Positions 48,201-61,830 of a DNA stretch of 64,000 bases are shown one piece after another. The stretch lies in the NCBI GenBank assembly GCA_965153455.1, contig OZ234500.1:5022001-5086000 (forward strand), written 5' to 3'. Under the pieces are notes generated by a model, which saw only the letters and a list, made by a program, of their open reading frames with translations, had not been told where the DNA came from and searched no databases. Each line of letters starts with the position of its first letter. Within the stretch, counting starts at the first letter, position 1. The position numbers and the translations under genes were made by a program. This DNA comes from Sphagnum compactum. Taxonomy: Eukaryota; Bryophyta; Sphagnopsida; Sphagnales.

Positions 48201-51200
48201 GAAATGTTTTGTAAAGAAGAAAGATGTAAAAAAAAGAAAAAAATACACTAAAAAGTTTGAAAACAAGATGTTTATGAAAATTATAAGGCCTTGTTGATTA
48301 CTCAACATGAGATCTTATGTGGGTTGTAAGATCCTACACAAGGTTACACTTAATGAAGAAAAAAACAAAGGAAAAAATTTTAATCTAATTTTTTTTATTG
48401 ATGTAATGAGTATAAATTATTCAAAAATGCTTCTAACTTGCATTAAAATAATTTTTTCCTAATTTTTCATTTAGTAAATGATTTGAAATGCCCTCACAAT
48501 TACAATCATGCGTAATAGTTATAATCCACATTTTTACATAATATCATAATTTGACATTTTTTCTAGTGAATATGTTTTGGTCATTGTAGTAAAAACCATG
48601 GATTTATAATCCATCACCTTCTATAACCAATCCCAATCTATTGGGTCATCCTAATACAAAAACCCATTACTTTTTAAGTAGGCATTTGAATGGATAGGGT
48701 TGGCTTTTATTAACATATTTACACCCTAAGAAATATTTTTAAGTGTCCTATGACACCAAAAGTGAACTATGCAATTCCAAGGTATAAAATGATAAATAAC
48801 ATGCTTCAAAAATAATATCTAGCTATGAGACAAGTGTACACCCCTTCTTAGACCAAATTGCAATAGTCATTTATCGCATAGAAAAGTTTTCCACTTTCTT
48901 TTAAAGATAATTAAAAATGTGATGACCATCAAAATAATACTTTTCAACATCCCAATCTTTCCACTAGACTAACAAACATTAGTGAAAAAACTAATCTTTC
49001 AATATGAAAATCTAGTGAAAAATAAAAATGATTTTTGTGATGAATTCAAAATGTAATACTAACAAATTTTTGTGAACATTTAAGAAATCTACATGTTGCG
49101 ATTGTGTGCTTGCTTTTTCAATAAATGAATCATTTACACCAAAATGGTATTGACATTTATATTTGATTCCATTTAATATGACTTCCATTATACAAAAATA
49201 TATTTAACTTTGGAGCCACACCATTAAAATGGAGTTTTTAATGTAAGTGATGTATTGATTGGATGTGTTGTTTGGGTTTCTTTATTCAATGACCACATAT
49301 CATAAAAGCCTTCAACAAACAAGGTATATCATATGGGTGTTTGTTTGTAATTGAATAATGGTATAATTCTTCCTAAACTCTGGGGTAATACAATTTTATA
49401 GGTAAAACATTTTTTTTTTTCATAAATCTTAAGTGAGTTTTTAAACATTTTTGACCATATCCAAAGCAATTTAACTTTTATATGTATTATTTCCATAATG
49501 TATCATATTTACGATTGACATTTGATAATTCTTTGTCGAAATATTTATGTATTTCAGTGACAATCCCAAATTCAATATTTTAAAATTTTGATAGTTGAGG
49601 AAAAATCACACAAATTGCACTTTATAGTTAGTATTTGTAACAATATCATAGTGGTTGGAACAATTGACAACCTACCACAAGTTGGGACCATTTGTGATTT
49701 TCAAGAACTTTAGAATTAATAAAAGTTCCTCTTTTGTTTGGATTGACCTTTTGTGAATTATTTTGTGTCAAACATGAGTTGCAATTATGATACACACACA
49801 CATATTGTTAGTCAATCAATTTAGCACATCATTTTCTTGACATATGTTAAAAAAATTGTTTCATTAGTTGTTTGTCCAAACAAATTTGGAAACCATCTTA
49901 ATTGTTCTATAAAAATATATCTATTGAGAGATTGCAATGAACTTGTTAACATAAAAAGGTCATGAAGAGTTGCATGTAGGTGTTAATATTCCAATATGCA
50001 TGCCATTGTTGTTAATGCATGACCTTTGAACAAACCTCTTTAATTATCCAACACTTAAGGTTTTGGAGTTTTAAATCTTAGGATGGGCTTTTGCATTTGT
50101 GGTTTGGCCATCACCATTGTGACTTCATTGTGTTCTTTATGTGAGTAGGAAAAAAACAACCCCCTCTTGTGGCTTGTAGAGGTTTTATGTTTTCTTAATT
50201 ATTATTTGTGTGTGTTGTGGATTGTGGTTGACATTTTTCATTATGTCTTTGCTCCCACTCCTCATCTTCTCATGTGCAAGGAGTAGCTAGAGAGCTTCAT
50301 GGTCATGGTCACAAGTTGCAAGGTAATTGTTTTCTTCTTCTCATTAAGTGAATTTGCATTAATTGAAAAAAAAACAAAGGAAGAAGGGGGTCACTAGATA
50401 TAACGAATCATACGAGGTCCATGGTTTATGAATCATCACACTAGTGTTGAACATTTGGAGTTTCTATCTACATACCTTTTGGAACTTGTTACTATTATTC
50501 ATGGTATTTTGGGAAGGAGTGATGAAGGTAGTTAGCTATGCATCAAGCCAAGGAACACCCTAAAGTAGTACCAAGTGTAATTTTTTCTTTTTTTGAACAC
50601 AAAACTGTTTACAAGAAACAAGATGAGGCTCATGTAATGTTTTTCTGGGGGACTTGGTGTTGTTCGTGGCTAGGGCTTTTCCCTTTCAGCATTCATGAGA
50701 ATGTATGGATGCGTATGTTGGTTTTGAGGCTTGATTGGGCAAATTTGTTTTCCCTTTTCAAAGGACATTGTTAAAAAAATCTTTTTAGCCATGGTTGCTC
50801 ATAATTAGATTTGCATTTGTAACCTCATCTTGATGCCACATTTACAAGCACAATTACATTTGATTTATGGATGAATAAGGGGTAGTAAGATATCTTTGTT
50901 TTTGTCATGAACTTTCTATTTGTAGACTGGAAGGTTCATCATGTTACAATAGGTTCTTTTAAAGCCAATGATACTATTGGGGATGGGTTGGTAAGGCAAT
51001 TGAAGGTCATATTTGAAATGTTTGGTTTCATTTCCAAAATCTTGTGGTATGTGAAAATGAAGGTACCAATTTGGGGAGCTTGACCATGGCCCTAAAGTTG
51101 GTAGTTCCATATGAGGCATTAAGTTTGTAGACTCCATTTGATGGTGCATATTTTGAACATGTTATGAGTAAGGCAACTCAATATGCAACCAATGATGACA

Positions 51201-52429
51201 ATATTTTCAAGGACCTTGACCTAATTAATATGAAATCTACCCAAGCATCCCTCCAAACTTCCATCACATCGCCAAAAAAATCAAGTATATTTGCAATCAT
51301 GATTTTTGCAATGCAAGCATTTATAGGTTGTGAAATGTATAATAAAATTGATCCTTCATTTTCATTGTGCATTATAGATAAGGGGGCAAAAAAATGGAGG
51401 TGAACATTTGATGATTCTAGTTTGTTTGATTGCCAATTGAGAATTTTGATTAAGACATGTTTTGCATCCAAGGTTGTCATGTTTGAGTAGTGCTTAGCCT
51501 ATCAAGTTGTAATTTTTAATTGATTATAGTTGTTGGAGAAATGCATTAACTAACTAAATTCCTTCAACACATGTTTAGGCCATTGCTAAGGTAATTGTGA
51601 TATACTTTCTCTTGTTGTAACTACATGTGTAGTTGACCAATTTCATGGGTATTGGCTATTGTATGATGTTCTTGCCTCAACAATCAAATTGTATGTGCAA
51701 CTTTCTATGTGCACCAAGATGAAACAACTTGGTGTCAAGATGCAAAAGCAAATAGTTATTGTTTTGTGACTCTTTCATGATTTTGTCACAAATTTCATGT
51801 TTTTAAGAAAAACACATTTAAAAAAAGAAATTTTCATTAGAAATCACCACTATTGCCTACAATGTGAAAAGGTGCTTGAGAGAGTTTTCTTGCATATTTG
51901 AATATCACCAAATTTGATTAAATAATATTTATGGATGATTGCCACCACGTCACAAAATTGAAACTAAAATAATATGGGTTCTAAAAAGGATTCACTCCTA
52001 ACAATAAATTATTCATAATAGCTTTTGTAAAACACACACAAGAAGTTACGACAATGGTTGTTTGTGATTGCATTGTGAAATTTGCAATTTGTCACACATC
52101 GTTAGAATTTTCATAATAATGTCGCAAATTTGTAGCATTCCTATAACTGAATGTCAAAAATTCTTCAAATTTTGTATGATTCACACACAAAATGTTAAGC
52201 TAACATCAATTATGATTTGACTACTTATGTGACAATTGGTGTTATAAGAATGTAAAAAAAATGTTAGAAGCATGGGAACTTAACACCAAATCTTTAAAAA
52301 AATTATATTTCTAATTAAAATGGTCATATTAGCTCACAACCCATAAAAGGGCTCTTTAACTCAATGTTAACATCTTGTTTTAAAAACTTCAATGTAACTC
52401 CAGAATCAAATGTTGGAAATACCATTCAA

Positions 52430-52436
<7 letters not shown>
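45258..52436. other. AT-rich intergenic block, copy B
   Basis: Copy of 1698-8940. No gene found. All frames are short. Confidence 0.7.

Positions 52437-52471
<35 letters not shown>
52437..52471. repeat. (GA)n microsatellite, copy B
   Basis: Pure GA run of about 17 units, longer and cleaner than the copy A version. Confidence 0.95.
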
Positions 52472-52477
<6 letters not shown>

Positions 52478-52834
52478 GTGATGAAAATTGAATTGAAATG
52501 CGATTCCTTTAAGACTTGCTCATTATTGAAGACATGGAATGTCGAGGACTGGATATTAGATATCTTTGGTTGGATCCTTGACGATGAGCTTCATCGTCAT
52601 GGAGATTGCTGCTTGCATTTGATAATAATTATAGACCTCCGCTGCATGATTTGTAGTGAAGAGTTTGTTCTCTCCAATGACTGTATTCTTGTTCGCGTAA
52701 CTCCCAGATCCAAGACGCTTGCAACGTACCTATGTGTTTCAAGATCAAAGGTGTACTCTTCCTGCATCCTTTTCGCATTCCAAGAAAATCAGCGAACCTG
52801 CAACCCTAACGTCTGGATGCTGGAGGATTTGTAA
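52478..52834 (+). other. 118-codon open frame, copy B of the gene-like segment
   Basis: Open from 52478 to a TAA after WMLEDL. It contains a Cys-containing N-terminal part (CDSFKTCSLL) and a second Cys pair. No known domain is recognised. The corresponding copy A frame is broken, so at least one copy is not under constraint. It may be leader or exon sequence of gene G. Confidence 0.3.
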
Positions 52835-53201
52835 GGTTCTTCTTCTTCACCTAGTACGCTACTGATTCAGAGCAAGATAAGAGAGAAAATAATTTATACC
52901 AGTTCGGTTTTGCAGCTTCGAAGAAAAAGAAAGGAAAAAAACGATTTTACGTTTTCTTTATCGTGCAGGAAAGGAGGAGCACGAGTAGCCCAATTCTCTG
53001 CCACGTGAGAAGTTGAAGATGTGTTCTCAGTTTCTCGTCTCGATGGACACAATGTCGTCGTCGTCGTCGTCGTCCTTGTTCTTGTTCTCTAGAAAGCAGC
53101 ACTTGGTGTTGTGCGTGGTGGAGCAGTAGATTGCTAAGTGTTGAGAAAGAAAGAGAAAGGGGTTGCCGGCCTTCTTCACTCGTGAGTCGTGAGCTCTGCA
53201 T

Positions 53202-55248
53202 ATGGCGTTTGTGCCGTTCAACAGGAAGATGGTGAGGACGGCAGCATCATCAGAGCCAGCAGCTCAAGCGAAAAGCCTTCCGTTCATGAGCTTGGTTGAT
53301 GCTTCTTCCATGCAACACGAGGACGATGAACCAGAGCAAATGATGCGTGAGCTTCCCATCGGGGATCAAATGCAAACGGAGAATTTCAACCAAAACAACG
53401 TACAACAAGTGTTGGTACATAACATTGCTCTTCGTCGCAATTTTGATGATGTGCGTGTCATCCTTCTTGCTGCATTTCCCTAAGCTTCAACCTACTTTGC
53501 ATTTCCAGCTGAGCTTCAAACTTTCTTGCATTTCTTGAGCTTCAACATGGCCAAGAGTAATTTTGTTCATCACAGAACTGCCAATGGCTACTATGCTTGT
53601 TCTTGTTCTTCAAGATGCACAAGCATTGGATTTTATTGCCCTTGGAAGAATTTCCCTGTCTGCACCAAGTCTATGACAATTTCTTCTCCAGAAAGAGATT
53701 CTGAAAGATTTTTTGTTTGTTTGTTTGTTTGTGTCTGTCTGGAGTGTGGCAGTTGAAGCATCTGCATTTACAGCTCACGGAGTTGAATGCAACTTCAGGA
53801 TGCCTTCTTCTGGCTCCAAGAAGAGAAGGTACTAGGCGGCAATACCCTAGGCATACCAAAACCCATTTGCACGTCATTTGTTTACAAACATCTCCCCAAC
53901 ATTATATATCTTTTGTTTGATTTCTTTTCTCTTCGGAGGTGGGACTGTTCTGTTCTTTTTCTGATTTCAAGCTTCTTGATACCCTTTTTGTTGTAATTCT
54001 CTTTGGAAGTGCAATTATTGTGTCCCTTTTCTGATTTCAAGCTTCTTCTTGTAGAAGAATCTATTGGGGCATTATAGGGTGAGCATACAAGTCCATGCTC
54101 ATGATCCTCCCAGCTCCGTCTTTCATTGGAAATCAATGTATATTTTCTTCCTTCCTATAGCCCTTTGAAGGCAATCAAATGTCCTACTTTGTGGTGTGAT
54201 ATTATTTCCATGTGATGCTGAGCTTGAAGCTTTGAAATTTATGTAATTACAGTTATACATTGCCATAGAATGTGCACCCTAACATTGCTTTGTATTTACA
54301 AGGTTGGTCACAAAAACAGCTGTTGATTCTGTCATCTTATGGGCTATGGATTTGGTCATGACCTAGGAAGCATTTGTGAAAGCAGCCATTCAGGCTGGTG
54401 AATTAAAACAAGACATGGTGCAGCTGCTTGCAAGCATGGAAGAACTTGTAATTTTGTTTTCATCCTCCCTCAATCACTAGTACTTCAATCTCTTCATCTC
54501 TCGCTATTGGTGTAGTCTTGTCATTACCACACATGATTTTTCCTTGGAATGACCTCAAGTTCCTTTGCCTGATGTTCTGACACAAAACAAATCTTTGAGC
54601 TTGATATCCTAGGTCTTGAAAATTGAGATGCAGCTTCTGTTCACAGTCTTGGAAGAGTATTAATAATGTCTTTTTCTATAAAAGATTCTGTCGTGTCTTT
54701 TATAGAAAAAGACAATATTAATAATTCGGATCTGTATTAATACTGGCTTTTTCCCAATCTATTGTGTCATCCTAATAATCCTACAGAAAGAGTATTTGGA
54801 TCTGATGACAGAGGTTGAGGGCCTCCACACACAGCTAAATGATGCACTGAACAGGAACCATGAAACTTTCACCAACTTGGCTTTGTCCAGGTAACATCTA
54901 CGGGCATAGTGAAAATCAGGTTTGAATATTCTATCATCTCTAGTCTTCTTCAAAATAGCAGAGCATTTTCAACCTCTAGAATATTAGATGCATGGACCCA
55001 TCCAGTAATAAACTAGAAGACCCATAAAAATTGCTGATGATTTCTAACAATGTCAAACTATTCCAGACCTTGAGCGCATCTGCAATAACCTGAAGGGAAT
55101 TGCCAACAGCGATGCAAAATGAGTATGAGAAGCAGCTGGAGCAATTGAAAAATACAGTTCACAAGCTTAGAAGTCAACAGGAGAAAGACCGCATTGATGA
55201 GGGAAAGCGCCTGGAGGATGCCAAGGTTATCACATCTATCTCGTCATA
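53202..55248 (+). pseudogene. Gene G 5' part, copy B
   Basis: The first exon is intact here: ATG at 53202 and a 93-codon frame (MAFVPFNRKMVRTAASS...) to 53483, possibly spliced at AAC/GTACAA near 53397. Copy A has an extra A that breaks it. The in-frame TAG (54364-54366) and the NEYEK frameshift are shared with copy A, so both predate the duplication. The gene is cut at 55248, where it joins inverted block P. The 3' exons are therefore missing from this copy. Confidence 0.6.
54659..54722. repeat. 27-bp stem hairpin, copy B
   Basis: Identical counterpart of 11160-11223. Confidence 0.85.
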
Positions 55249-56866
55249 GATTTCCCTCTCCCCGGCTTTCGTTCCTGTTAAACATCGTAGCTTGGATGAG
55301 TGAAGTGTTTCGGTGACTCTCCATCCAAAATGCATAAATTCCAATCACCAAACATCATCACAAGTGCTGTCCTAGCTACGTCATAACGATTGATCAAATT
55401 TTGAGCATTATTAGTGGCTGACTTATTTGTCACTCCAAGAGCTCCTGAGTTCATGTTTACAAAAACATTCATCAGATAGGTTTTCGGTTGTAGATTGTAA
55501 GCCAATGTGCTCAGACAGCTATGTCACTTCTAATGGGAAAATACTGAAATACATATTGCTGCTAAAACTGATGCTATACAACATTGAAATGTCTGGAAAT
55601 TTTGGAATTCTTGTAACGGTCCTTCATGCATGTGGTTTCCAGTGAAATCATAAGGTGAGATTAGTACATACCTGGTTCTCTGTAGTGAACAGTCTCAGAT
55701 TGGAGTGTTAGAAGTATTCAAATTCACTAAACTTCTTCCCAGAAAACCCTGTTGCATTTTTTCACTGCCATGTACACCATGATTCCTGCATCTGTATTTT
55801 CTGGGTTTTACGGCCTCCATCCTGTGGGTTGTAGAGGTGGCATCTCCTCTCTATGCAATGCAGGAACATGATAATGTTGCTTTCGATTTGGACTCAGTGT
55901 TCCTTTGATTGCATCATATATGTCTGTGAGAGCAGTTGTGTGACATCTGTCGTCCTTGGGTATTCACATCCGTAGTGTAGTAGTGTGATTTTGATGAAAG
56001 AAGGTATTGTGACAAGCATGGGCTGGGAGGTAAATTGATCATAATATATAGATTGTGTTGGGCATTCACAGGGTACTTACATGATTCTTGGTTGCACATA
56101 TATAACGAAGCCACATACATATACATTTGTCAAGATCACTTTCTCACTGCTATTGGAAAAGAAGATGCTGCTGTTCATATTGTTCAGCATATAGAATGTT
56201 TCCAGGAGGCCTATTGTCTGGTAAGTGTTGTTTGTGTCTGTCTTCTGCTTGGCTTTCAAACATCTTTCACCTGTAATTGCCCTATGGATTTATATCTAAA
56301 CAGTTTAGGCTTGTGTTGTCTGCATTGTCCACCTTGCTTACGCATACAAGCTGCTACAGGGGTGATTCCACCAGGAACATAATCATCCCAGTTTTTGGTA
56401 TGTCATGGCTACAAGGTGTGATGGCTGTTCATGGTGCTGCTGATCCCATTGTAAACTAACTCTTCCCTCAATTGTGTTTCAGCTTGTTCAGTAATCTTAT
56501 TCAATTTTCTTTTTCCTGATTTCCTTGGGACAGCTGGGTTTAGAAAATATAGACTTTATCGATTGTTGACTGTGACTGTAGTAGATTCTAAGTAGATTCT
56601 GTATATCTTGGGGCATGTCTGGTGACCCTTGGTAGAGGTGGGCAGGTACTGTCATTGGTAGCTTGGGCAAGTATTCACCAGGGCTCCAATGTCAATCGCC
56701 TCATCACATATGTGTGGGTGCAATTGTGCAGGCCCTTGTTTTGAACATATCCTTCTGCAAACAGGAGTAAGACTCTTGAAGCTAAACATTTGACATTCTC
56801 TTTAAATATGGGCTGTGTTTACTAGCTAACCAGGAACCTACTTATTCATCAAGGGCTACTTTGCAG
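55248..56866. repeat. Block P, inverted copy joined to gene G
   Basis: Reverse complement of 16069-17741. The left end is an exact junction with gene G intron. Its right end (GGGCTACTTTGCAG) runs without interruption into block S. This shows that P and S were once adjacent. Confidence 0.88.
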
Positions 56867-58271
56867 GCATGGCCAGGAGACATTGACATGGAGATGCATG
56901 AGTAGGGTGCAAGTACAATTCAACTTCCTCTCCATCCAATACAGGTACATGACTTGGTGGACTCACTACACTATGCTTGTGGGTCTGGCAATTTCATCAT
57001 GGGGTGTGGGTGATGCAGCATTGAACCCACAGATCTGATAGTGCTCTTCTTGGCATCCTCTACCCCCATGATACTGTGAGGACTTGGTGCTCTGCACAGT
57101 TTGTTTACTGGTTTTCAAGTTATGCCATTATCTGACCTAATGATATCCGTGAATTATGAAATGCATGCTCCAGTTGATATGCGGGTACTCAATTGCAAGA
57201 TACCAAGGATTTATTTTAAGCCAAGTTATCTGTGAACAGGAGGCTGCTGTTGCTCCATGGAAGAAATTTGGCAAAGTGCTGCAACTTCAGCTGCTTTGTT
57301 TGCAAGCACACGGGACATTGATCTAGCAGCAATGTTCCAATCTCTGTTGGCATCCTTGTGGTCTCCATTGCAGCATTTTTTGGGTGATTGTGTTAAGACC
57401 TGACCGGGCACACTGGTTCACATCTTGTCAGGATTAACACAAGTTTTTATTTTGCTACTTAGCCATTGAGTTGTAGTATATTGATTGTTGGAGCATTGCT
57501 ATGCTCATGGATCAACTGAGGTTAGAATGGTTCAAGAAGAGGAATCATTGTGGATTAACTGAAATCCATTGTTGAAGTGGTTGGTGCTGCTTGTGGCAAG
57601 CATATCTCGCAATGATTTTCCAAAACATCAAATCAGAGATCAGTTGTCTTGTTCATCAAGCACACCCAAAGCTACAGAGCTGGTGGAAAATAGCAAATTC
57701 TGAAATTCACAATGAAATTGAGTACAACCTTGTTCTTCTCCAACACAAGTGGCTCAAGCACGTACTTGTGTTACAGTTAGCAGTCTACATTCTCTAGGCT
57801 ACTAAATCCATTTTGATCATACCAGGGACAGGAGATGAGAGAGTGATCATTATGCACATTCGGGTAGAACCATTTGCATTTGGTCTCTGGCTCAACACAT
57901 ATATCTCTGGAACAACAGTTTGGATGTGCAAGGAGAAACCATGAACTGTGAGTGTATTTGAATTTTGTGGGAACTGATTAGTATCTTTCTCACAAGAAAA
58001 GGATTGGACATTAAAGACAATGAATTTGACAGTTCCTGGTTTATGCACGCATCCCAATATTTTCATGACTAGGAACAACTTGAACCATGTTAGTGGCAGG
58101 GACAGTCTCTGATACATGACATCCAATTTGTGTGATCTTCTCATGGACAAAGACCCAATAACCCAATACGAGATGAATTGCTTTGAATGTCTGTGTTTCT
58201 CTTGTAAATGAAAGAGATTTTGTTCTCGTGAAAGAGAAGTTTAGGGTTGCTAGTGGCTACCCCTTTGAATA

Positions 58272-58388
58272 GGAGAAGGGTAGGGCCAGAAATCCTTCCT
58301 TGTTTTGAGGTGCCTAGGCAAAAGGGTGATAGTCCAAGAGATGGGCACTGTAAAAACAAGGGCGGGCCGAAGGCTTTACCCTTCTCTG
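58272..58388. repeat. MITE-like inverted repeat, second copy
   Basis: Counterpart of 28441-28557, with GGAGAAGGGTAGGGCC at one end and GGCTTTACCCTTCTC at the other. Confidence 0.45.
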
Positions 58389-59082
58389 GTGTAAAAGCCT
58401 GCCCTAATTTTCAGAGGACATGCACTTCCACTGCAAAAGATTTCTTCCGTTTTGTAAAGTCCTGGAAGATAGTGGGTCAGTTCTTGCACCTGAGAATGGT
58501 TATCTATATACACTACAAAAATTAGGGCAGTTTTTTACACACATTGTAACTAGCCTGTAATGAGAAAACAAGCAGATTTCCTACATAGAAATGTGCAGTA
58601 CGGCCTTTTGACACATAATATTGACCATATAAATTTTCTAGTCAAATTTTGTTTTAAATTCCATACAAAAATTGGTATTTCCTCATGTGCAATTCCTCTC
58701 TTTGAAATCCTTTTAGAATCTAATTTTTTTTAGTATAGCTTGTGCTGTTGGCCCAAGTGTGAACAAACTATGTAACTAGTCCAAGTGTGAATAGGACCTT
58801 GATAATCGAGCGAATTCAACTAATTTTTCTTTTTAGTTGGAAATTTGCCAAAAAACTTTATAACAAATATTAAAGAAAACCCAATGCCCAACTGTGAAAA
58901 GACAACCCTTAAGAAAACATTGAGACAAAGTCGAAGTGGATCAACTTTCTCTTTGCCAGAATCACCATATTAATGATGGACTACAATAAGCTGGTCCCAA
59001 ACTTGTACTGAGATATATTCAAGGTATGATTTCTCTTCTTGAATAATGGTGCTTCGAAGTAAATATTGTGTCAACTATCTTA

Positions 59083-59279
59083 TCACATATATTAATTCAG
59101 ACAGTCCGTTTGTCTGTGACGGGGGTTTTGGGGGGTGGGGGAGGGAGATAGACAGTCCGTCTGTCTGTGACGGGGGTTTTGGGGGGTGAGGGAGAGAAAG
59201 GCCGGTGAAGCAGGGGGCGGGGCTAGCACGGGCGGGGGGGGGGCTAGCACGGGTGCATTATGCACCGGGTTCACACTAG
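59083..59279 (+). mobile_element. 197-bp non-autonomous Helitron-like element
   Basis: It starts TC after an A (59082/59083) and ends CTAG before a T (59279/59280). The hairpin GGTGCA-TTA-TGCACC (59252-59266) ends nine bases before CTAG. The paralogous empty site at 29222-29240 reads CTATCTTA/TTAAATGATAC, giving precise insertion between A and T with no target duplication. These are the hallmarks of Helitrons. The GC-rich interior has a duplicated 60-bp unit (GACAGTCCG...CTGTCTGTGACGGGGG) and a repeated GGCTAGCACGGG. It has no coding capacity. Confidence 0.88.
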
Positions 59280-60011
59280 TTAAATGATACACACAAATGT
59301 TAACCGCATCGGGTGGCTATGTAGAGAGTTCAAGCTATTATCATGTTGAGCTCAGTGGTTGTTGATGGGGAGACTATTTCTAGGTTCGGTGTTTTTTGTG
59401 AGTATTTTTTTGTGAGCTCTTGGGGAGATCAGTGTTGGCTGGATATCACTTTTTTCCAATATTCGAGGGCAAGGGTATTTTGCAAAATGAAAATCCCATT
59501 AACACATAGTGTATCAAATACTTGGTTTTTTTTGGAAACTTTCAGGACATGTTTATTATAAATTTTTTATCTCAACAAAACCCACTAGTTATCAATTTTC
59601 CCAGGTATGGTTCATGCAATATTCACTTGTTGTGCATAATGGTCAAATTTTGGAATACCCTACTGGATACCCACCTAAACCCATTTAATATTTGTCAAGG
59701 CCGGTTCAAGTAGAGCATTTTCTGTCAAAAAAATTTCCCCCATTGATTCTCTGTTCATTTGTCACATTTTTTACATTTAACTTCCAAGCATCAAACAGGA
59801 ACTTGATCAATGGTTTTATTGCACACATTGCACAATGTTGCAAACAATGAAAAATATTCCCAAAACTCAAATGAAGCTTATTTAATAAATGAAATGAAAA
59901 ATGCATAATGTATCCTTGAAGCAAACAACTTAAACCTTAAACAACATTAATTTGAATTCATTGCCTCTCAACTAGATGCCAAAAAACGCCATCAAATGGC
60001 TAAATCCTATG

Positions 60012-61830
60012 CATCATACTGACAATGTTAGAAATAATTGCATTAAACTTCTATTGAATAGATATATAGTTGACAAAATTAAAAATAAAAAACCACAAGC
60101 TTTTATCAAGAACATAGAATGTTCCAATTTGGTTTGAATTATATTTGTTTTGCCCCATGCTTGTTGCTCAATCAATCCTTGTTTCCTATGTTCACCATAC
60201 ATTCAAGCCGTGCAAACACACAAAAGTTCAACAACATTGTTAGATGTTAGATCCATCAAACAAATCCTCGAATTTGAATTGTGATTTTGAATTGTGATTC
60301 TACAATTCTAGCACCTCCCAATATTTTGTCATTTGAATGACAATTTCTTCATGAAAACTTATAAAATGTGCCTTCATTCATAAGGTCATTATCTACAATG
60401 CTTCTTTGTGACATTAACCAATATTTTTAAAGCACTTTAGAAAGACCAAAATAATTATAAATTCACATGAAAAACTAAATTCCCAATATATTGCACCCAA
60501 CCTAACACACCAAACAACATATATTCTCAAAGACCTCTCAAAGTAGTAATTCTCATGCACACACATTTCACCTTTCATTGATGAAAAAAAGTCTCACAAA
60601 CCCTAAATAAGAATTTTTAGTCCTTGCATTTCTTGCATTATATTCAACTTGGATAGGTTAAAAAGGAAGAGACATGAGACACAAATTGTAAACCAATGAT
60701 CATTATGACCTTTCCTACTAAATGCTTATCTACATTCATATTGCACTAGTTTTTTTTAGCATTATAGTACATATATAAATGAAGGTTACTAGATTGCTTT
60801 GAGAAGTAATAATTTGGATAGGGCAAAAAGATAAGGAATACCCCAAATATCATTACTACAAAAGTCTGGTTTTTTTGCAACAAACATTGTGACTAAAATG
60901 AGTATACAATCATGATATAAATAGAGTACTAGTACGAAGTGACTAAGGGTGTCCATTATGACTAACATTAAAAATAACAATGCGTTTTGACTACAAAAAC
61001 TAGCATTGTAGTCAAATCAAACAACATGTTTCACATGTGGCGAAGATGGCGCTAACACAATGTTGTCTATGATGATTGATATGACTAACGTGCCTAAAAT
61101 TAGTCATCAAACTATGACTAATGTGACTATAATGTCATTTATAATATGATGTGGCAATATTTAAATAAAAAATTTATTATAGGTTATTATTATTTGTGTT
61201 AATCACAAAAAAGTTTGCTAGCATAGTCAAATTCACATGTTTATCAACTGTTATTAATAGTTATTTCACATGAAATAAAGAATTCTAATAAGGGACAACA
61301 ATTTGAGATTTTAAAAATTGAAATGGGAAAATGGAATATATAATATATTTATATTTATATTTGATCTAAATTTTTGTACATACTTATATATACTAATATT
61401 TCACAAAATATATTATAATTATTAACTATATATCTATATGTCAAATTTGAAGTATTCAAATACCATTATTTAGTTAAAATTTCTAATGCATAAAGTGGAC
61501 ACATCATGTCTAGTTCGAAATTAAATTAATATTGAACCACACACCAATGATCATGTATGTGATGACCTTTACATCACTTAACCCTAAAGGCCCACGACTA
61601 TAGAAATTTTGAACACATAGTGCACATTATGGTTATTTCAAATGACACAAAGAGGCCATTAAATGAAGTAGATGAATTACAAAATTATAGTAACAGATGT
61701 ACATGGTTTTGAACATTGTTTTGAACCTTCATCTCAAATTTGAAACTAAAACCATTGTAATAAATTACAATTAGGTTAACCATCATTGTCAGAATTGTAT
61801 GGCCCATCAAATTCATTCGCATTTTATAGA
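60012..61830. other. Single-copy AT-rich stretch with a possible CACTA remnant
   Basis: No gene. Around 60850-61140, ATTACTACAAAAG is followed by dispersed GTGACTAA, TTGACTAC and TTAGTCAT words in both orientations, as in CACTA subterminal repeats. No second terminus or 3-bp duplication was found, so the call is weak. Confidence 0.3.

Larger units (their letters stand above)
44039..55248. repeat. Segmental duplication, copy B
   Basis: Direct copy of 1-11749. It lacks the equivalents of 1128-1606 and 5973-6035, and about 50 bp near 8170. It carries an extra 35 bp near 49040 (an imperfect tandem duplication with TTTTTGTGA). It ends in gene G intron at 55248, next to inverted block P. Because it includes the Helitron helicase tail, the left limit of the duplication lies beyond the window start in copy A. 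Confidence 0.95.
56867..60011. repeat. Block S, second copy
   Basis: Collinear with 26902-29718, ending near CATCAAATGGCTAAATCC. It differs by the 197-bp Helitron-like insertion (59083-59279) and by a deletion near 57428 relative to the first copy. No conserved frame. Confidence 0.85.

Noticed and set aside
1-55248. Copies A and B as the LTRs of a giant retrotransposon
   Set aside because: The repeats are 11 kb long, lack TG...CA ends and a 5-bp duplication, contain helicase and gene exons, and enclose no reverse transcriptase or gag.
60850-61140. A complete CACTA transposon
   Set aside because: Only one possible terminus and some subterminal words. No partner end, duplication or transposase.
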